Source of the DNA: JAHCHG01 sp041394845
GTDB taxonomy: Bacteria; Acidobacteriota; Blastocatellia; Pyrinomonadales; Pyrinomonadaceae
Reading direction: 5' to 3'
Assembly (NCBI GenBank): GCA_041394845.1
Contig: JAWKHL010000001.1
Coordinates: forward strand, 744,001 to 808,000
DNA: 64,000 bases
Position numbers and translations under genes: made by a program. Positions 1 through 8,374 of this stretch are shown piece after piece (position 1 is the stretch's first letter; every line of letters begins with the position of its first letter). The notes beneath the pieces are model-generated. The model saw only the letters and a list, made by a program, of their open reading frames with translations, had not been told where the DNA came from and did no database searches.

Positions 1-384
1 CTGACCAATATTTTGCGCGACGTCAAAGAGGACGCCGCAATTGGAAGGATCTATCTTCCACGAGAAGATCTTGAAGAGTTCGATGTTTCAGAGGAACAGA
101 TCTTTGAGGGGAATTTCGACTCGAATTTTCGCCGCTTGATCCGTTTTCAGATCGAGAGGGCCAGAAATTATTACCGGATCGGCGAGCGGGGAATCGCCCT
201 TTTGGAAAAGGACTCGCGTTTTACGGTTTTGCTGGCGTCGCGGATCTACGGGAAGATCCTCAATGAGATCGAAAAACTCGATTGCAATGTATTCCGGCAA
301 AGGGCTCACACCACAAAAGTTCAGAAACTACTCGCAATTCCCGGCATCTGGTTGCGGTCAAAAAGGATCAAACGGATCACATGA
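1..384 (+). CDS. Squalene/phytoene synthase family protein, 3' part only
   Basis: The reading frame is open from base 1, so the gene starts upstream of the window and only about 127 C-terminal residues are seen. The opening residues match the second Asp-rich motif and following loop of trans-isoprenyl diphosphate synthases of the squalene/phytoene synthase family (DVKED, then GRIYLPREDL). In that family the motif binds Mg-diphosphate during head-to-head condensation of two prenyl diphosphates. The rest is helical, as expected for the C-terminal half. The sequence does not decide between phytoene synthase (carotenoids) and HpnD/HpnC-type squalene synthesis (hopanoids). The stop codon overlaps the convergent CAP gene by 8 bases. 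Confidence 0.8.
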   Translation: MTNILRDVKEDAAIGRIYLPREDLEEFDVSEEQIFEGNFDSNFRRLIRFQIERARNYYRIGERGIALLEKDSRFTVLLASRIYGKILNEIEKLDCNVFRQRAHTTKVQKLLAIPGIWLRSKRIKRIT

Positions 385-1120
385 CCCGAACCGAACCGGT
401 TTTGCCCGTCTTTTCAATGAATTTGTCGTTAAAAACAATAACGCACAGCGCCACGCCGTCCTTGCTGATCCCGTAGGCGATCCCGATTTCCTTGAACTTC
501 GAACTGAAAAGGTTCAACCGGTGAGGCCGTCTGGGCAGTCCCTCGTCCAGGATCATGCTGAGAATGATGTTGTTCGGGGTTTCCGAAAAATAACTGATGT
601 TTTCGGCTTGTTCCGGCCCGGGGGCTCCGATTTTGAAAAGCCTTTGTTCCAGGTCGCTTCCGTCCTTTCCGTAGTGACTGAGCTGGATGTTTTCTTTTAG
701 ATCCGTCAATTGGAGGTCGGCCACTTTGGAAAGCCCGGCCGAGATTTTAAAGGGTTCCAACTTGGGGGCGGTTCTCAGAAAGCTGATGGCGTCGTTATAG
801 GCGGGGGCGCCTTCCTGCGATAAAAGCATTTTACCGTCGGGAAAAAAGACCACTTTTTCTTTCATCCCGTCTCGGAGTCCCTCGAGAAATGTGATGTAGT
901 TTCTCGAATCGGTCCTGATCCCGTTGATCTCATCAAGGATCCCCTGCTGAACGGCCGTCGGCCGGAACGGCTCGGGTTGAACCGGTTCGGATTTAACCGG
1001 GGACGTCTTGGTTTTCGGAGTTTTTCTGGTGATCCGGGATTTCTGGCCAACGATAGCCTGAGCCGAAAAGGCGGAAAGAATAATAAAAACAAAAAGGGCC
1101 TTTAAGCAATATTTGAACAT
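377..1120 (-). CDS. Secreted CAP (SCP/PR1) domain protein
   Basis: 247 aa. An N-terminal signal peptide (hydrophobic LFVFIILSAFSAQA, cleavage near residue 23-25) is followed by a basic, proline-rich linker (about 27-55) and a CAP-like domain (about 58-235). Visible CAP hallmarks are the first helix with EINGIRTDSRNY, the central LSHYG, the GPEQAENISYF segment resembling the conserved G-ENI block, and the HRLNLFSSKFKEIGIAYG motif near the C-terminus. Bacterial CAP proteins are exported or wall-associated, and their roles are mostly unknown. The gene converges on and slightly overlaps the isoprenoid synthase gene. Family call is firm; function is not assigned. Confidence 0.8.
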   Translation of the reverse strand: MFKYCLKALFVFIILSAFSAQAIVGQKSRITRKTPKTKTSPVKSEPVQPEPFRPTAVQQGILDEINGIRTDSRNYITFLEGLRDGMKEKVVFFPDGKMLLSQEGAPAYNDAISFLRTAPKLEPFKISAGLSKVADLQLTDLKENIQLSHYGKDGSDLEQRLFKIGAPGPEQAENISYFSETPNNIILSMILDEGLPRRPHRLNLFSSKFKEIGIAYGISKDGVALCVIVFNDKFIEKTGKTGSVRVM

Positions 1121-1308
1121 AACGATACCTCAAAAAAAAATGGAAAATTGCTTGAAAGAATTGCCAATAAATTACCAAAATAAAAGTTTGAAGTAAACAA
1201 TTTTCCGCCTTTCAGACGAAGGGATCATTTATTTTTTGCAGGGCGCGGAATAATTGAAGTTTTTTTTTGTATTTTGAGGGTGGGAAAACAAACACACAGG
1301 AGAAGTTT

Positions 1309-2073
1309 ATGTTAAAGAAACTGTTCATTTTATCGGTCGTTTTGCTTTCGGCGATGGCCGTGGCGGCCCAAATGGAAATGGAAAAAGGTGACGGTATGAA
1401 AAAAACCGTCACGGCCGAAGAAGCCTCGAAAATGGCCCTGAATGTCGGGGCCAAAATGCCCTCCTTTAATTTGAGCGATCCGAACGGCAATTTCGTCAGC
1501 AGTGAAGACCTGCTCAAACAGGGAAATCTGGTTGTCGTTTTTTATCGGGGAGCCTGGTGTCCTTTTTGCAACGCCTATCTTCACAAACTGCAAATGAATT
1601 TGAAGGAGATCGAGGCGAGCGGCGGAAAACTGGTGGCAATTTCGGTGGAAAACCCCGACACATCGATGTCGGTGGCCGAAAAGAACAAACTGGAATTCAC
1701 GGTTTTGAGCGACAAGCATCTGGATCTCGCCCGGAAGTTCGGGATCGTTTACCAGTTGTCGCCGGAAACGAACGAAAAATATAAGGGGTACGGGATCGAT
1801 CTGGTAAAACAAAACGGAACCGAAACGCCCGATCTGCCCCTTTCGGCAACCTACATCGTCAAACAGAACGGCGAGATCGCTTATGCTTATCTGGAACCCG
1901 ATTACAAACAGCGGCTCGAACCGGAGATAATCATCGAAACCCTTGGCAAACTCAAAAAATCGGACGGAATGATGAAATCCGAGGGCGACAAGATGATGAA
2001 ATCAAAAGATGACAAAATGAAACCGAAGGACGAGAAAATGAAAAAAACGAAAGACGACAAGATGGACAATTGA
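1309..2073 (+). CDS. Exported peroxiredoxin-like (AhpC/TSA) protein with Lys/Met-rich tail
   Basis: 254 aa. The ATG at 1309 follows an AGGAGA ribosome site and starts a clear signal peptide (MLKKLFILSVVLLSAMAVAAQ); an in-frame upstream alternative would spoil it. The thioredoxin-fold domain (about residues 45-205) has VVFYRGAWCPFC, a CxxC pair at the helix start as in the AhpC/TSA peroxiredoxin-like family, and the cis-Pro region LPLSATYIV. Likely role is thiol-based peroxide or disulfide chemistry outside the cytoplasm. The last ~40 residues are a low-complexity tail built from repeats of (D/E)K-M(K/M), and the start of the mature protein is also Met/Lys/Glu rich. This may be a metal- or surface-binding extension. 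A strong hairpin follows the gene. Confidence 0.8.
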   Translation: MLKKLFILSVVLLSAMAVAAQMEMEKGDGMKKTVTAEEASKMALNVGAKMPSFNLSDPNGNFVSSEDLLKQGNLVVVFYRGAWCPFCNAYLHKLQMNLKEIEASGGKLVAISVENPDTSMSVAEKNKLEFTVLSDKHLDLARKFGIVYQLSPETNEKYKGYGIDLVKQNGTETPDLPLSATYIVKQNGEIAYAYLEPDYKQRLEPEIIIETLGKLKKSDGMMKSEGDKMMKSKDDKMKPKDEKMKKTKDDKMDN

Positions 2074-2100
2074 TTTCGGCATTTCAAGCCAATCCGGCGG

Positions 2101-2135
2101 GCGATAAATCCCTTTTCAAATAGGGGATTTATCGC
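2101..2135. terminator. Intergenic hairpin, probable terminator
   Basis: A perfect 12-bp stem (2101-2112 with 2124-2135) with an 11-nt loop lies directly after the peroxiredoxin gene. It is followed by CTTTGGGTTTT, a short T-rich stretch. It separates the peroxiredoxin transcript from the downstream asparaginase-like gene. Confidence 0.6.
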
Positions 2136-2194
2136 CTTTGGGTTTTATGATAATCTGTTTTCACCAACAAAAAAAATCTTTGGAGTCACCAATA

Positions 2195-3307
2195 ATGAAA
2201 AAAATCCAGACCTTTCTGATCACCCTTTGCCTGTTGATCTTGCCTCTGACGGTTTTCGCTCAAAAGGGAAGTTATCCCGAGATCAAACAGCTTCAATCGC
2301 CGCAAAACCCGCGTCTCGGTTTTCTCATTCACGGCGGGGCGGGCGTCATCCGACGCGGAGACCTGACGCCGGAAAAGGAAAAGGAATACCGGGCCAAATT
2401 GGAGGAAGCGGTTCTCGCCGGTTACAAGGTTTTGCAGGAAGGCCGGCCCGGATTGGACGCCATCGAGACGGCCATCAAAATTTTGGAGGACTCGCCGCTT
2501 TTTAACGCCGGCAAAGGAGCCGTTTTCACCGCCGACGGCAAAAACGAACTGGACGCCGCGGTGATGGACGGAAAAACTCTCAAGGCCGGCGCGGTGGCCG
2601 GACTCCACCACGTCAAAAACCCGATCGTGCTGGCCCGGGCGGTGATGGAAAAATCGCCCCACGTGATGATGATCGGCGACGGGGCCGAAACCTTTGCCAA
2701 AGAGATGAAGATCGAACTGGTGGAGGAAAAATATTTCTTCACCCAAACCCGCTGGGATTCCCTGCAAAAGATCATCAAAGAGGAGAGGGAAAAAGCCAAA
2801 GAGGCCGGGGAAAAAGAACAAAAACCCGCCGGAAAAGAGGTGAAAAACCCTTCCGAAAAGCCCCTGAGCCAGCGCGAACTCCCCTTTAACAAATTCGGAA
2901 CCGTCGGGGCCGTTGCCTTGGATAAGGACGGAAATCTGGCGGCCGGAACATCTACCGGCGGGATGACCTACAAAAAATACGGCCGGGTCGGCGATGTGCC
3001 GATCATCGGTGCCGGGACCTACGCCAATAACGCCACTTGCGCCGTCAGCGCAACCGGTTGGGGAGAGTTTTTCATTCGTCTCGGAGTGGCCAGAGACATC
3101 TCGGCCTTGATGGAATATAGGGCTCTGCCGATCCAGAATGCGGCCGATCAGGTCATTCACACCAAACTTCAGAATCTGGGCGGGGACGGCGGGGTCATCG
3201 CCATCGACAAATTCGGAAATATGGCGATCTCCTTTAATTCCGAGGGGATGTACCGGGCCTACATCAACGGTGAAGGCAAACCGGTGGTTGAAATTTACAA
3301 GGATTGA
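2195..3307 (+). CDS. Isoaspartyl peptidase/L-asparaginase, plant-type Ntn hydrolase, exported
   Basis: 370 aa from the ATG at 2195, chosen because it begins a standard signal peptide (KKIQTFLITLCLLILPLTVFA). The N-terminal alpha subunit starts with FLIHGGAG and contains FNAGKGAVFTADGKNELDAAVMDG. A charged, Lys/Glu-rich linker (about 200-230) precedes the autocleavage site. Cleavage should occur before Thr236 in FGTVGAVALD, which becomes the N-terminal nucleophile of the beta subunit. The substrate-binding loops GTSTGGMTYKKYGRVGDVPIIGAGTYA and GWGEFFIR are present. The family hydrolyses beta-aspartyl peptides and L-asparagine. The signal peptide places it outside the cytoplasm, suggesting degradation of damaged or dietary peptides. 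Confidence 0.9.
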   Translation: MKKIQTFLITLCLLILPLTVFAQKGSYPEIKQLQSPQNPRLGFLIHGGAGVIRRGDLTPEKEKEYRAKLEEAVLAGYKVLQEGRPGLDAIETAIKILEDSPLFNAGKGAVFTADGKNELDAAVMDGKTLKAGAVAGLHHVKNPIVLARAVMEKSPHVMMIGDGAETFAKEMKIELVEEKYFFTQTRWDSLQKIIKEEREKAKEAGEKEQKPAGKEVKNPSEKPLSQRELPFNKFGTVGAVALDKDGNLAAGTSTGGMTYKKYGRVGDVPIIGAGTYANNATCAVSATGWGEFFIRLGVARDISALMEYRALPIQNAADQVIHTKLQNLGGDGGVIAIDKFGNMAISFNSEGMYRAYINGEGKPVVEIYKD

Positions 3308-3348
3308 TCTAATTGAATGTCGGGGGAGGGGTTTGTCCGGATTCCGAC

Positions 3349-3732
3349 CTAAATGGAATCGCCGCGATCCTTTGAACTCTCATTCAGTTCGAACCTTTCC
3401 CGGTCGCGTTTCTGGATCTTTTCCATTATCCTCAGCGGTTCGTTGTCCTGAAAATCAATTCCCATGGCGTGGGCGTTTTCCTCAACGTCCGATTGATCCG
3501 GCGTCGGGTTATGCCCGAAAACCGCCTCGGCGCCGCTGTCGTTGGCGTCCTCCCATTCGGCGTCAATATCGCCGCCGGAATCGGCCGGGGAAGTCGAGTG
3601 GTGTGATTTAAGACGTTGTTCCAGTTCGTGAGGAGCCTTGGGGGCATGGGCTATTTCCTCATCAATAAATTTTTGCATTTCCTCATCCGGAACTGGTTGA
3701 TTCTGGTAAAATTCCAAATCTTTGCCGGTCAT
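3349..3732 (-). CDS. Small acidic cytosolic protein, DUF6335-like
   Basis: 127 aa, highly acidic, no signal peptide or membrane segment. The central stretch GGDIDAEWEDANDSGAEAV, then PTPDQSDVEENAHAMGI and the end motif KIQKRDRERFELN, resembles the uncharacterised DUF6335 family (GGDxDA-W, TPDQ, EKxxxRDxxRWEL pattern). That family is known from cyanobacteria and other environmental bacteria and has no assigned function. Family recognition is by eye only. The gene converges on the asparaginase gene. Confidence 0.7.
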   Translation of the reverse strand: MTGKDLEFYQNQPVPDEEMQKFIDEEIAHAPKAPHELEQRLKSHHSTSPADSGGDIDAEWEDANDSGAEAVFGHNPTPDQSDVEENAHAMGIDFQDNEPLRIMEKIQKRDRERFELNESSKDRGDSI

Positions 3733-3807
3733 AGATACCCCTTACCTTTATTGAATATTTGCTTGCAAGGATAGCATATTTGTCCGGGTTTGGAAAAGGA
3801 AATTTGT

Positions 3808-4080
3808 TCAGATAAAAACGATTGACTGGGCCGAGGGTATCTCGAACCGCTTGCGACAGCGGTTATTGCGGCACATCAGCATGTCATCGACCCGAACCAT
3901 ATAATCCCGCGAATTGTTGAATCTGGCCCGGTCCTGTTCGTTGAGGTGGCGGGGCGGATGTTTTTTTTTGGTTCTTTTCAGCCAGCGGACATCGTAATCG
4001 TTTCTCTCGCGACAAAAGGGACAAACAAAGTTCGCCTTTTTGACCTCTTGTTTTTCATCGAAAATGTCTTTTTCATTCAT
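3808..4080 (-). CDS. Small zinc-ribbon-like hypothetical protein
   Basis: 90 aa. Two Cys pairs, CPFC near residue 20 and CRNNRC near residue 71, flank a basic linker (RWLKRTKKKHPPRH) and probably form one zinc ribbon. The protein is soluble and basic. Family not recognised. It lies on the same strand as the DUF6335-like gene and the DUF971 gene, with gaps of 75 and 121 bases, so co-transcription is uncertain. Confidence 0.65.
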   Translation of the reverse strand: MNEKDIFDEKQEVKKANFVCPFCRERNDYDVRWLKRTKKKHPPRHLNEQDRARFNNSRDYMVRVDDMLMCRNNRCRKRFEIPSAQSIVFI

Positions 4081-4201
4081 AAGTTTGCCAAAATAAAAAA
4101 ATCAAACGGTGCCGGGTCTCATTATAGAACATCCCGGGAGTTTTTTCGCCCGCGGGAAGTAGTTGCCGGTTTCCGAAATTTTGGGGGGAAGGCACGAAAT
4201 G

Positions 4202-4498
4202 CTAACCTCGTTCGGACAATTTCCTCAAATAATTGAAACTGAAAATCCCGGTATCGTGTCCGTCGGAAAAATGGAAATTGAGGGCATAACGCCCAACCAT
4301 GCTGATATGGGAAAAATTCAATTGGTCGGAAACGGAATCATCCTTCAGGATCTTTTCGCCGGTCCATTCGTTGACGCAGGAAGCGCAGGGGCAGGAACGC
4401 CGCAAAACGGGGGCCAGATAGTTTGTTTCCGATTGGTCGGACCATCGGATCGTAAGTTCCGAATCGCTTTCCTCGATGATATGGGTCGGTTCGATCAT
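4202..4498 (-). CDS. DUF971 family protein
   Basis: 98 aa. It matches the DUF971 / gamma-butyrobetaine hydroxylase-like N-terminal domain: L-I-WSD pattern at the start, the RRSCPCASCVNEWTG cysteine block, then VGRYALNFHFSDGHDTGIFSFNYLR. In eukaryotic hydroxylases this domain binds zinc; stand-alone bacterial versions are found near Fe-S or redox genes. Here it lies 19 bases downstream of the YtxJ-like gene, and both follow a membrane-protein gene, suggesting one operon (5586 to 4202). Confidence 0.85.
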   Translation of the reverse strand: MIEPTHIIEESDSELTIRWSDQSETNYLAPVLRRSCPCASCVNEWTGEKILKDDSVSDQLNFSHISMVGRYALNFHFSDGHDTGIFSFNYLRKLSERG

Positions 4499-4517
4499 TG
4501 TTTTTGTCGAAGTGAAT

Positions 4518-4847
4518 TTACGCCGTTTCCAGATTTTTCCCCAGTTCTTCAGCCGTTATATCAAAATGGGAAGCGTGGTAAACCGGGCGGCCGCCTTTGA
4601 TGACGATGGCCTGCGGCGATTGGTGGCGGATGCCCGTTCGTTCGGCGATGGCGTTGGAAATATGGCGGGCCGTCTGGACGACGACCAGATTCACCTCCGC
4701 GTTCAGTTCGGCAACCTCGCGGAAAACCTCGGAACTGATCGAACAGGTGTTGCTGTGTTTGAACAGAAAAACAGGTTTTTCCAAAGATTGTTCAAACAAA
4801 AGTTCAAGTTTTTCGTGGGAATCGAGTTCGATAAAATTGGCCATCAT
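4518..4847 (-). CDS. ytxJ: YtxJ-like monothiol redox protein (DUF2847)
   Basis: 109 aa. The start at 4847 (two consecutive ATGs) was chosen because residues upstream in this frame overlap the previous gene and look non-coding. The thioredoxin-like fold has a single active-site Cys in FKHSNTCSISSEVF, matching the TCxIS signature of bacilliredoxin-like YtxJ proteins, and a later HQSPQAIVIKGG block resembling the family's H-SPQ-. YtxJ relatives reduce mixed disulfides with low-molecular-weight thiols such as bacillithiol. Acidobacteria may use such thiols, but that is inference. The start lies only 4 bases after the stop of the upstream membrane gene, so translation is probably coupled. Confidence 0.75.
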   Translation of the reverse strand: MMANFIELDSHEKLELLFEQSLEKPVFLFKHSNTCSISSEVFREVAELNAEVNLVVVQTARHISNAIAERTGIRHQSPQAIVIKGGRPVYHASHFDITAEELGKNLETA

Positions 4848-4851
4848 AAAA

Positions 4852-5586
4852 TCAGTTGTAGATTCCTCCTTCACCGTAAAAATTGGGTTGGGCCGGGGCG
4901 GGACCGGGAAAAACCCGGCGGTAAGCCACCAAAACACCGGCGAACATGATCGGCAAGACGAAGTAAAGCCCGAAACCGAGGGCGATGTAGCCGAGAAGAC
5001 CGAGACCGAATTCGACCAGTATGATTCCGACAACCCCGCTCAGATTTTTCCAAACCGCCCGGGCGCTCAGTTTAAAGGCCTCCCAGCCGCTCAGATCATA
5101 TTCGACGATAAGCGGATAGGTAAACATGATCAGAGCGTGGAGACAGCCCATCAGCAGGGAAATGATGACGCCTTCGACCATCAAGACACCGAAGAGCGTA
5201 AAGATCGCCGTTTCATCCGGTTGCCCGCCCGAAGCGTTGATCGTAATAAAGATGGCCATCATCGATCCCCAAAGAAGGAAACTGGAAATAATTGCGGGAA
5301 TGATCAGGGCAAGTGTGGAGATCAGACCGGGGATAAAATAATTGAACCCCTGGAAAAGGTCCCCGAATTCAATATTCTCGCCCCGCATTTTTTTGAAAAG
5401 CACCAGATAAACCCCGCAAAAAGATGCTCCGATTCCCAAACCCAGGGGAATCAATCCGGCCAGCAGCATTCCGACAAAAACAATCCCGAAGATCAACCAG
5501 TAATCGTCCTTGATCAACTGCCAACCCTCTTTCATGCATTCAACCGGTTTGATCACTCCGGTTTTGAATTCGATTTCGTTCATCAT
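4852..5586 (-). CDS. Polytopic membrane protein of unknown function
   Basis: 244 aa with about six hydrophobic segments (around residues 30-60, 85-118, 125-150, 178-215). The N-terminal GVIKPVECMKEGWQLIKDDYWLIFGIVFVG resembles uncharacterised integral membrane proteins in which a conserved helix with W-L-K precedes the first membrane span. The C-terminal tail is Pro/Gly rich. No transporter or enzyme motif is seen. It is the first gene of a probable operon with the YtxJ-like and DUF971 genes. Confidence 0.65.
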   Translation of the reverse strand: MMNEIEFKTGVIKPVECMKEGWQLIKDDYWLIFGIVFVGMLLAGLIPLGLGIGASFCGVYLVLFKKMRGENIEFGDLFQGFNYFIPGLISTLALIIPAIISSFLLWGSMMAIFITINASGGQPDETAIFTLFGVLMVEGVIISLLMGCLHALIMFTYPLIVEYDLSGWEAFKLSARAVWKNLSGVVGIILVEFGLGLLGYIALGFGLYFVLPIMFAGVLVAYRRVFPGPAPAQPNFYGEGGIYN

Positions 5587-5685
5587 AATTTTAAAGTTTT
5601 TATTTTGATTTTAAAGGTTGCGACCCGCAAAGTAAACAAAAATGAAAGGTTTGGAAAAGTTTTTGGAGGAAACAAAAAGCGTTAT

Positions 5686-5811
5686 TCAATCGAAAAATAC
5701 AAGATCCATCGGATCCGGAGAAAATCCGGCCGGTTTTAACTTTTCCTGAAAAGCCTCCGGCGTAATTTTCCCGCTTTTCCCTTTGAGGGAGCGAACCATG
5801 ACCCGAATCAT
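5686..5811 (-). CDS. Short conserved-looking reading frame, possible small protein or gene remnant
   Basis: 41 aa from the ATG at 5811 (MIRVMVRSLKG... ending MDLVFFD). The same frame stays open upstream to about 5898 with protein-like sequence (GEILATDNGDPTDPK), but no ATG/GTG/TTG is available there before a stop. The real start may be the internal ATG or a rare CTG, or this may be the 3' end of a decayed gene. No family recognised. It lies between the membrane-protein gene and the phosphorylase gene; the rest of 5587-6027 holds only a hairpin. Confidence 0.35.
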   Translation of the reverse strand: MIRVMVRSLKGKSGKITPEAFQEKLKPAGFSPDPMDLVFFD

Positions 5812-5932
5812 TCGGTAATGGGCCCGGCCTGAGTTGGATTGAAAGGATTTTGGATCGGTCGGATCGCCGTTGTCGGTTGCCAGGATTTCGCCGGAGCGAT
5901 TTCAAAATGAATTTGATCCCAAAAATGAGATC

Positions 5933-5980
5933 CTTTTCACCGGGCGGGACTCAAAGGGCCGCCCCCGGCCCGGTGAAAAG
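5933..5980. terminator. Hairpin downstream of the phosphorylase gene
   Basis: A perfect 13-bp inverted repeat (5933-5945 with 5968-5980) with a GC-rich 22-nt loop lies just past the 3' end of the minus-strand phosphorylase gene. The T-run after it on the minus strand is weak (CATTTTT a few bases on), so termination is probable but not certain. Confidence 0.5.
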
Positions 5981-6027
5981 TAAGAAAAAAAACTTTACCA
6001 ACAGAAAAAGCAACGTCGTTCCGTCTT

Positions 6028-8232
6028 TTACAACAGATAGATCTTTTCGAAATAATCCCTTACCATTCGGTCGCTGGAAAATTGCGGGGTCAGGGTGGCG
6101 AGAGAATTTTTCATTCGGCCGATCCATTTGGCCGGAAGCCCGCTCTCGTCCAATTCGTAATAGGTCGGAATGACCTCGTTTTCAAGAACCCGATAAAGCG
6201 ATTCGGCGTCCTCGGCGTCGATCATTTCAGAATTCGCGCCGGGCGTGTCCTCGGCCGGCCCGATCGAAAACCCGTTCTGACCGTTATCCCCTTCGATCCA
6301 CCAGCCGTCGAGGATCGACAGGTTGAGCCCCCCGTTCATCGCCGCTTTTTGCCCGCTGGTGCCCGAAGCTTCCATCGGCCGCCGGGGAACGTTCATCCAA
6401 ACGTCGACGCCCTGAACCAGATAACGGGCCACCTCTTGATCGTAGTCTTCGACAAAAACGGCTCTTTTCTGCCAATGGGAGTTGTTATCCAGCCCCATCA
6501 GATTTTGCAAAAGGAGTTTGGCGTTGCGATCCTGAGGATGAGCCTTTCCGGCGAAAACGAATTGAACCGGTTTTTCGACGTCATCGACCATTTTTAACAG
6601 CCGGTCGAGATCGCTCATCAGCAGATTCCAACGTTTATAGGCGGCCACCCGCCGGGCAAAGCCGATGGTCAGAACTCCGGGGTCAAAGAGTTTATGGGTG
6701 TCATCGTGTTCGTTGATCGTATCGCGTGGGCCGGTTTCGGTCGAAAATGTTTTATGGCGGATAAATGAGATCAGAAGATTTTTCAAAAGCTGGTGGGCTT
6801 TCCAGACATCGGCGTTGGGTATGGCCTCGATCGCCCGGCCCCAATTTTCAGGATCTTTCAAAACCGTTGTCCAATCCCGCCCGATATGTTTTTCGTAAAG
6901 ATTCTGGATGGCCGGAGCGACCCAGGTCGGAGCGTGAACTCCGTTGGTGATGTGGGTGATCGGGACTTCTTCAACCGAGGCGGCCGGGAACATTTTTTTC
7001 CAGAGAGCCCGCGAGACGGCGCCGTGTTTCCGGCTGACGCCGTTGGCCGTTCGGGTCATTCTGATGGCCAACGGCGTCATTCCGAAATATTCCGATGAAT
7101 CGTCTCCGTTGATCCGCCCGAGGGCGAAAAGTTCCTGATTGGTTATTTTCAGGGATTCGATGAATTTTGAATCGAAACATTCTTCGATCAGTTTCGGGGA
7201 AAAAACGTCGTTGCCCGCATCGACCGGCGTGTGGGTGGTAAAAACGCATTTTTCGCGAATGTGCGGAAGGGCCTCGGAAAAGGATTTTTCCGGACTGGCT
7301 TCCAAAAACTCGCGGGCCAGCTCAAGGGTCAAAAAGGCGGAATGGCCTTCGTTCAGGTGATAAACCCCCGGTTCGATTCCCAGCTCGCGGAGCAGACGGA
7401 TGCCCCCGATTCCCAGAATTTTTTCCTGAACCACTCTGGTTTCATTGTCGCCTCCGTAAAGATGGCCGGTGACGAAACGGTCGATGTCGTTGTTTTGCGG
7501 AACATTCGTATCGAGCAGATAAAGAGATATCCGACCGACCGAGGCCAGCCAGGCCTGGGCGTAAACCACCCGCCCGCGCATTTCAATCTGGATCAAAACT
7601 CTCTCGCCCTCTTGGTCGAAAACGGGTCTCAGGGCAAGTTCGTTCTCAAAGGCGTTATGATAGCGTTCCTCCTGCCATCCGTCGTGGGCGAAAGCCTGCC
7701 GGAAATAGCCGTAGCGATACATCAAACCGACCGCCACCAGGGGAACGTTCATATCGGAAGCGGATTTCAAATGGTCGCCGGCCAGGATCCCGAGCCCGCC
7801 GGAATAGATCGGCAGAGAGTTGTGAACTCCGTATTCCGCGCAGAAATAGGCGGCCGGATTTTCCGGTGTGATCCGCCCTTGCGAAACCGGGGGTTGTGAA
7901 AGGTAGTCTTCGAATTCGGCGGTGAAGCGTTCAAGCCGTTCGACATAATTCGAATTATTGGCCTTTTGCCAGAGAGTCAATCCCTGAATTTTGCTCAGCA
8001 TCAGACGCGGGTTTTGTTCGCATTTTTCCCAGAGCAACGGGTCGAGTTCCCGGAAAAGGCAGGTTCCTTCAGGTCTCCAGGACCAGTAAAAATTCCAGGA
8101 GATCCGGTTTAGTGGTTTGAGGTTTTCCGGCAATTTACGATCGATCCGAAAATCGGTCCGAAAACTTTGTTCGGATTGTAAACTAAGCGTCGGCGGAACA
8201 TTGGTGAATTTGGCTGTCGAGATTTCATTCAT
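6028..8232 (-). CDS. glgP: Alpha-glucan phosphorylase (GlgP/MalP type, GT35)
   Basis: 734 aa. It releases glucose 1-phosphate from glycogen or maltodextrin using pyridoxal phosphate. The N-terminal region (about 30-80; LKPLNRISWNFYWSWRPEG) is the DUF3417-like segment of the bacterial/archaeal TIGR02094 phosphorylases. Further motifs are AAYFCAEYGVHNSLPIYSGGLGILAGDHLKSASD, then YHLNEGHSAFLTLE, THTPVDAGNDVF, ITNGVHAPTW and GFARRVAAYKRWNL. The cofactor region EASGTSGQKAAMNGGLNLS carries the expected PLP lysine. Length and layout fit the shorter GlgP class rather than E. coli MalP. The upstream region contains a terminator for the neighbouring operon, so this gene is probably transcribed alone. 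Confidence 0.92.
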   Translation of the reverse strand: MNEISTAKFTNVPPTLSLQSEQSFRTDFRIDRKLPENLKPLNRISWNFYWSWRPEGTCLFRELDPLLWEKCEQNPRLMLSKIQGLTLWQKANNSNYVERLERFTAEFEDYLSQPPVSQGRITPENPAAYFCAEYGVHNSLPIYSGGLGILAGDHLKSASDMNVPLVAVGLMYRYGYFRQAFAHDGWQEERYHNAFENELALRPVFDQEGERVLIQIEMRGRVVYAQAWLASVGRISLYLLDTNVPQNNDIDRFVTGHLYGGDNETRVVQEKILGIGGIRLLRELGIEPGVYHLNEGHSAFLTLELAREFLEASPEKSFSEALPHIREKCVFTTHTPVDAGNDVFSPKLIEECFDSKFIESLKITNQELFALGRINGDDSSEYFGMTPLAIRMTRTANGVSRKHGAVSRALWKKMFPAASVEEVPITHITNGVHAPTWVAPAIQNLYEKHIGRDWTTVLKDPENWGRAIEAIPNADVWKAHQLLKNLLISFIRHKTFSTETGPRDTINEHDDTHKLFDPGVLTIGFARRVAAYKRWNLLMSDLDRLLKMVDDVEKPVQFVFAGKAHPQDRNAKLLLQNLMGLDNNSHWQKRAVFVEDYDQEVARYLVQGVDVWMNVPRRPMEASGTSGQKAAMNGGLNLSILDGWWIEGDNGQNGFSIGPAEDTPGANSEMIDAEDAESLYRVLENEVIPTYYELDESGLPAKWIGRMKNSLATLTPQFSSDRMVRDYFEKIYLL

Positions 8233-8330
8233 AATTTTTTAGTTGTTTGAATAAATGGATCTTATTAAAATTTGATTGCTGTTTTCCCAATTCGACAAAT
8301 TTTTTAACGGGACTTTATTAAAAATAAAAA

Positions 8331-8347
8331 GGTCGCGGTCACCGACC
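8331..8347 (-). terminator. Terminator of the macro-domain operon
   Basis: On the minus strand a 5-bp GC hairpin (8331-8335 with 8343-8347) is followed by CTTTTTATTTTTAAT. It lies 28 bases past the macro-domain stop codon and upstream of the phosphorylase start. Confidence 0.5.
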
Positions 8348-8374
8348 CACAAATTTTTTAAATTCTTAATATAA

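Noticed and set aside
5600..5905. 101-codon minus-strand frame
   Set aside because: Lacks coding character (Arg/Ser/Pro/Gly rich shadow). A different frame on the same strand looks real and is listed instead.
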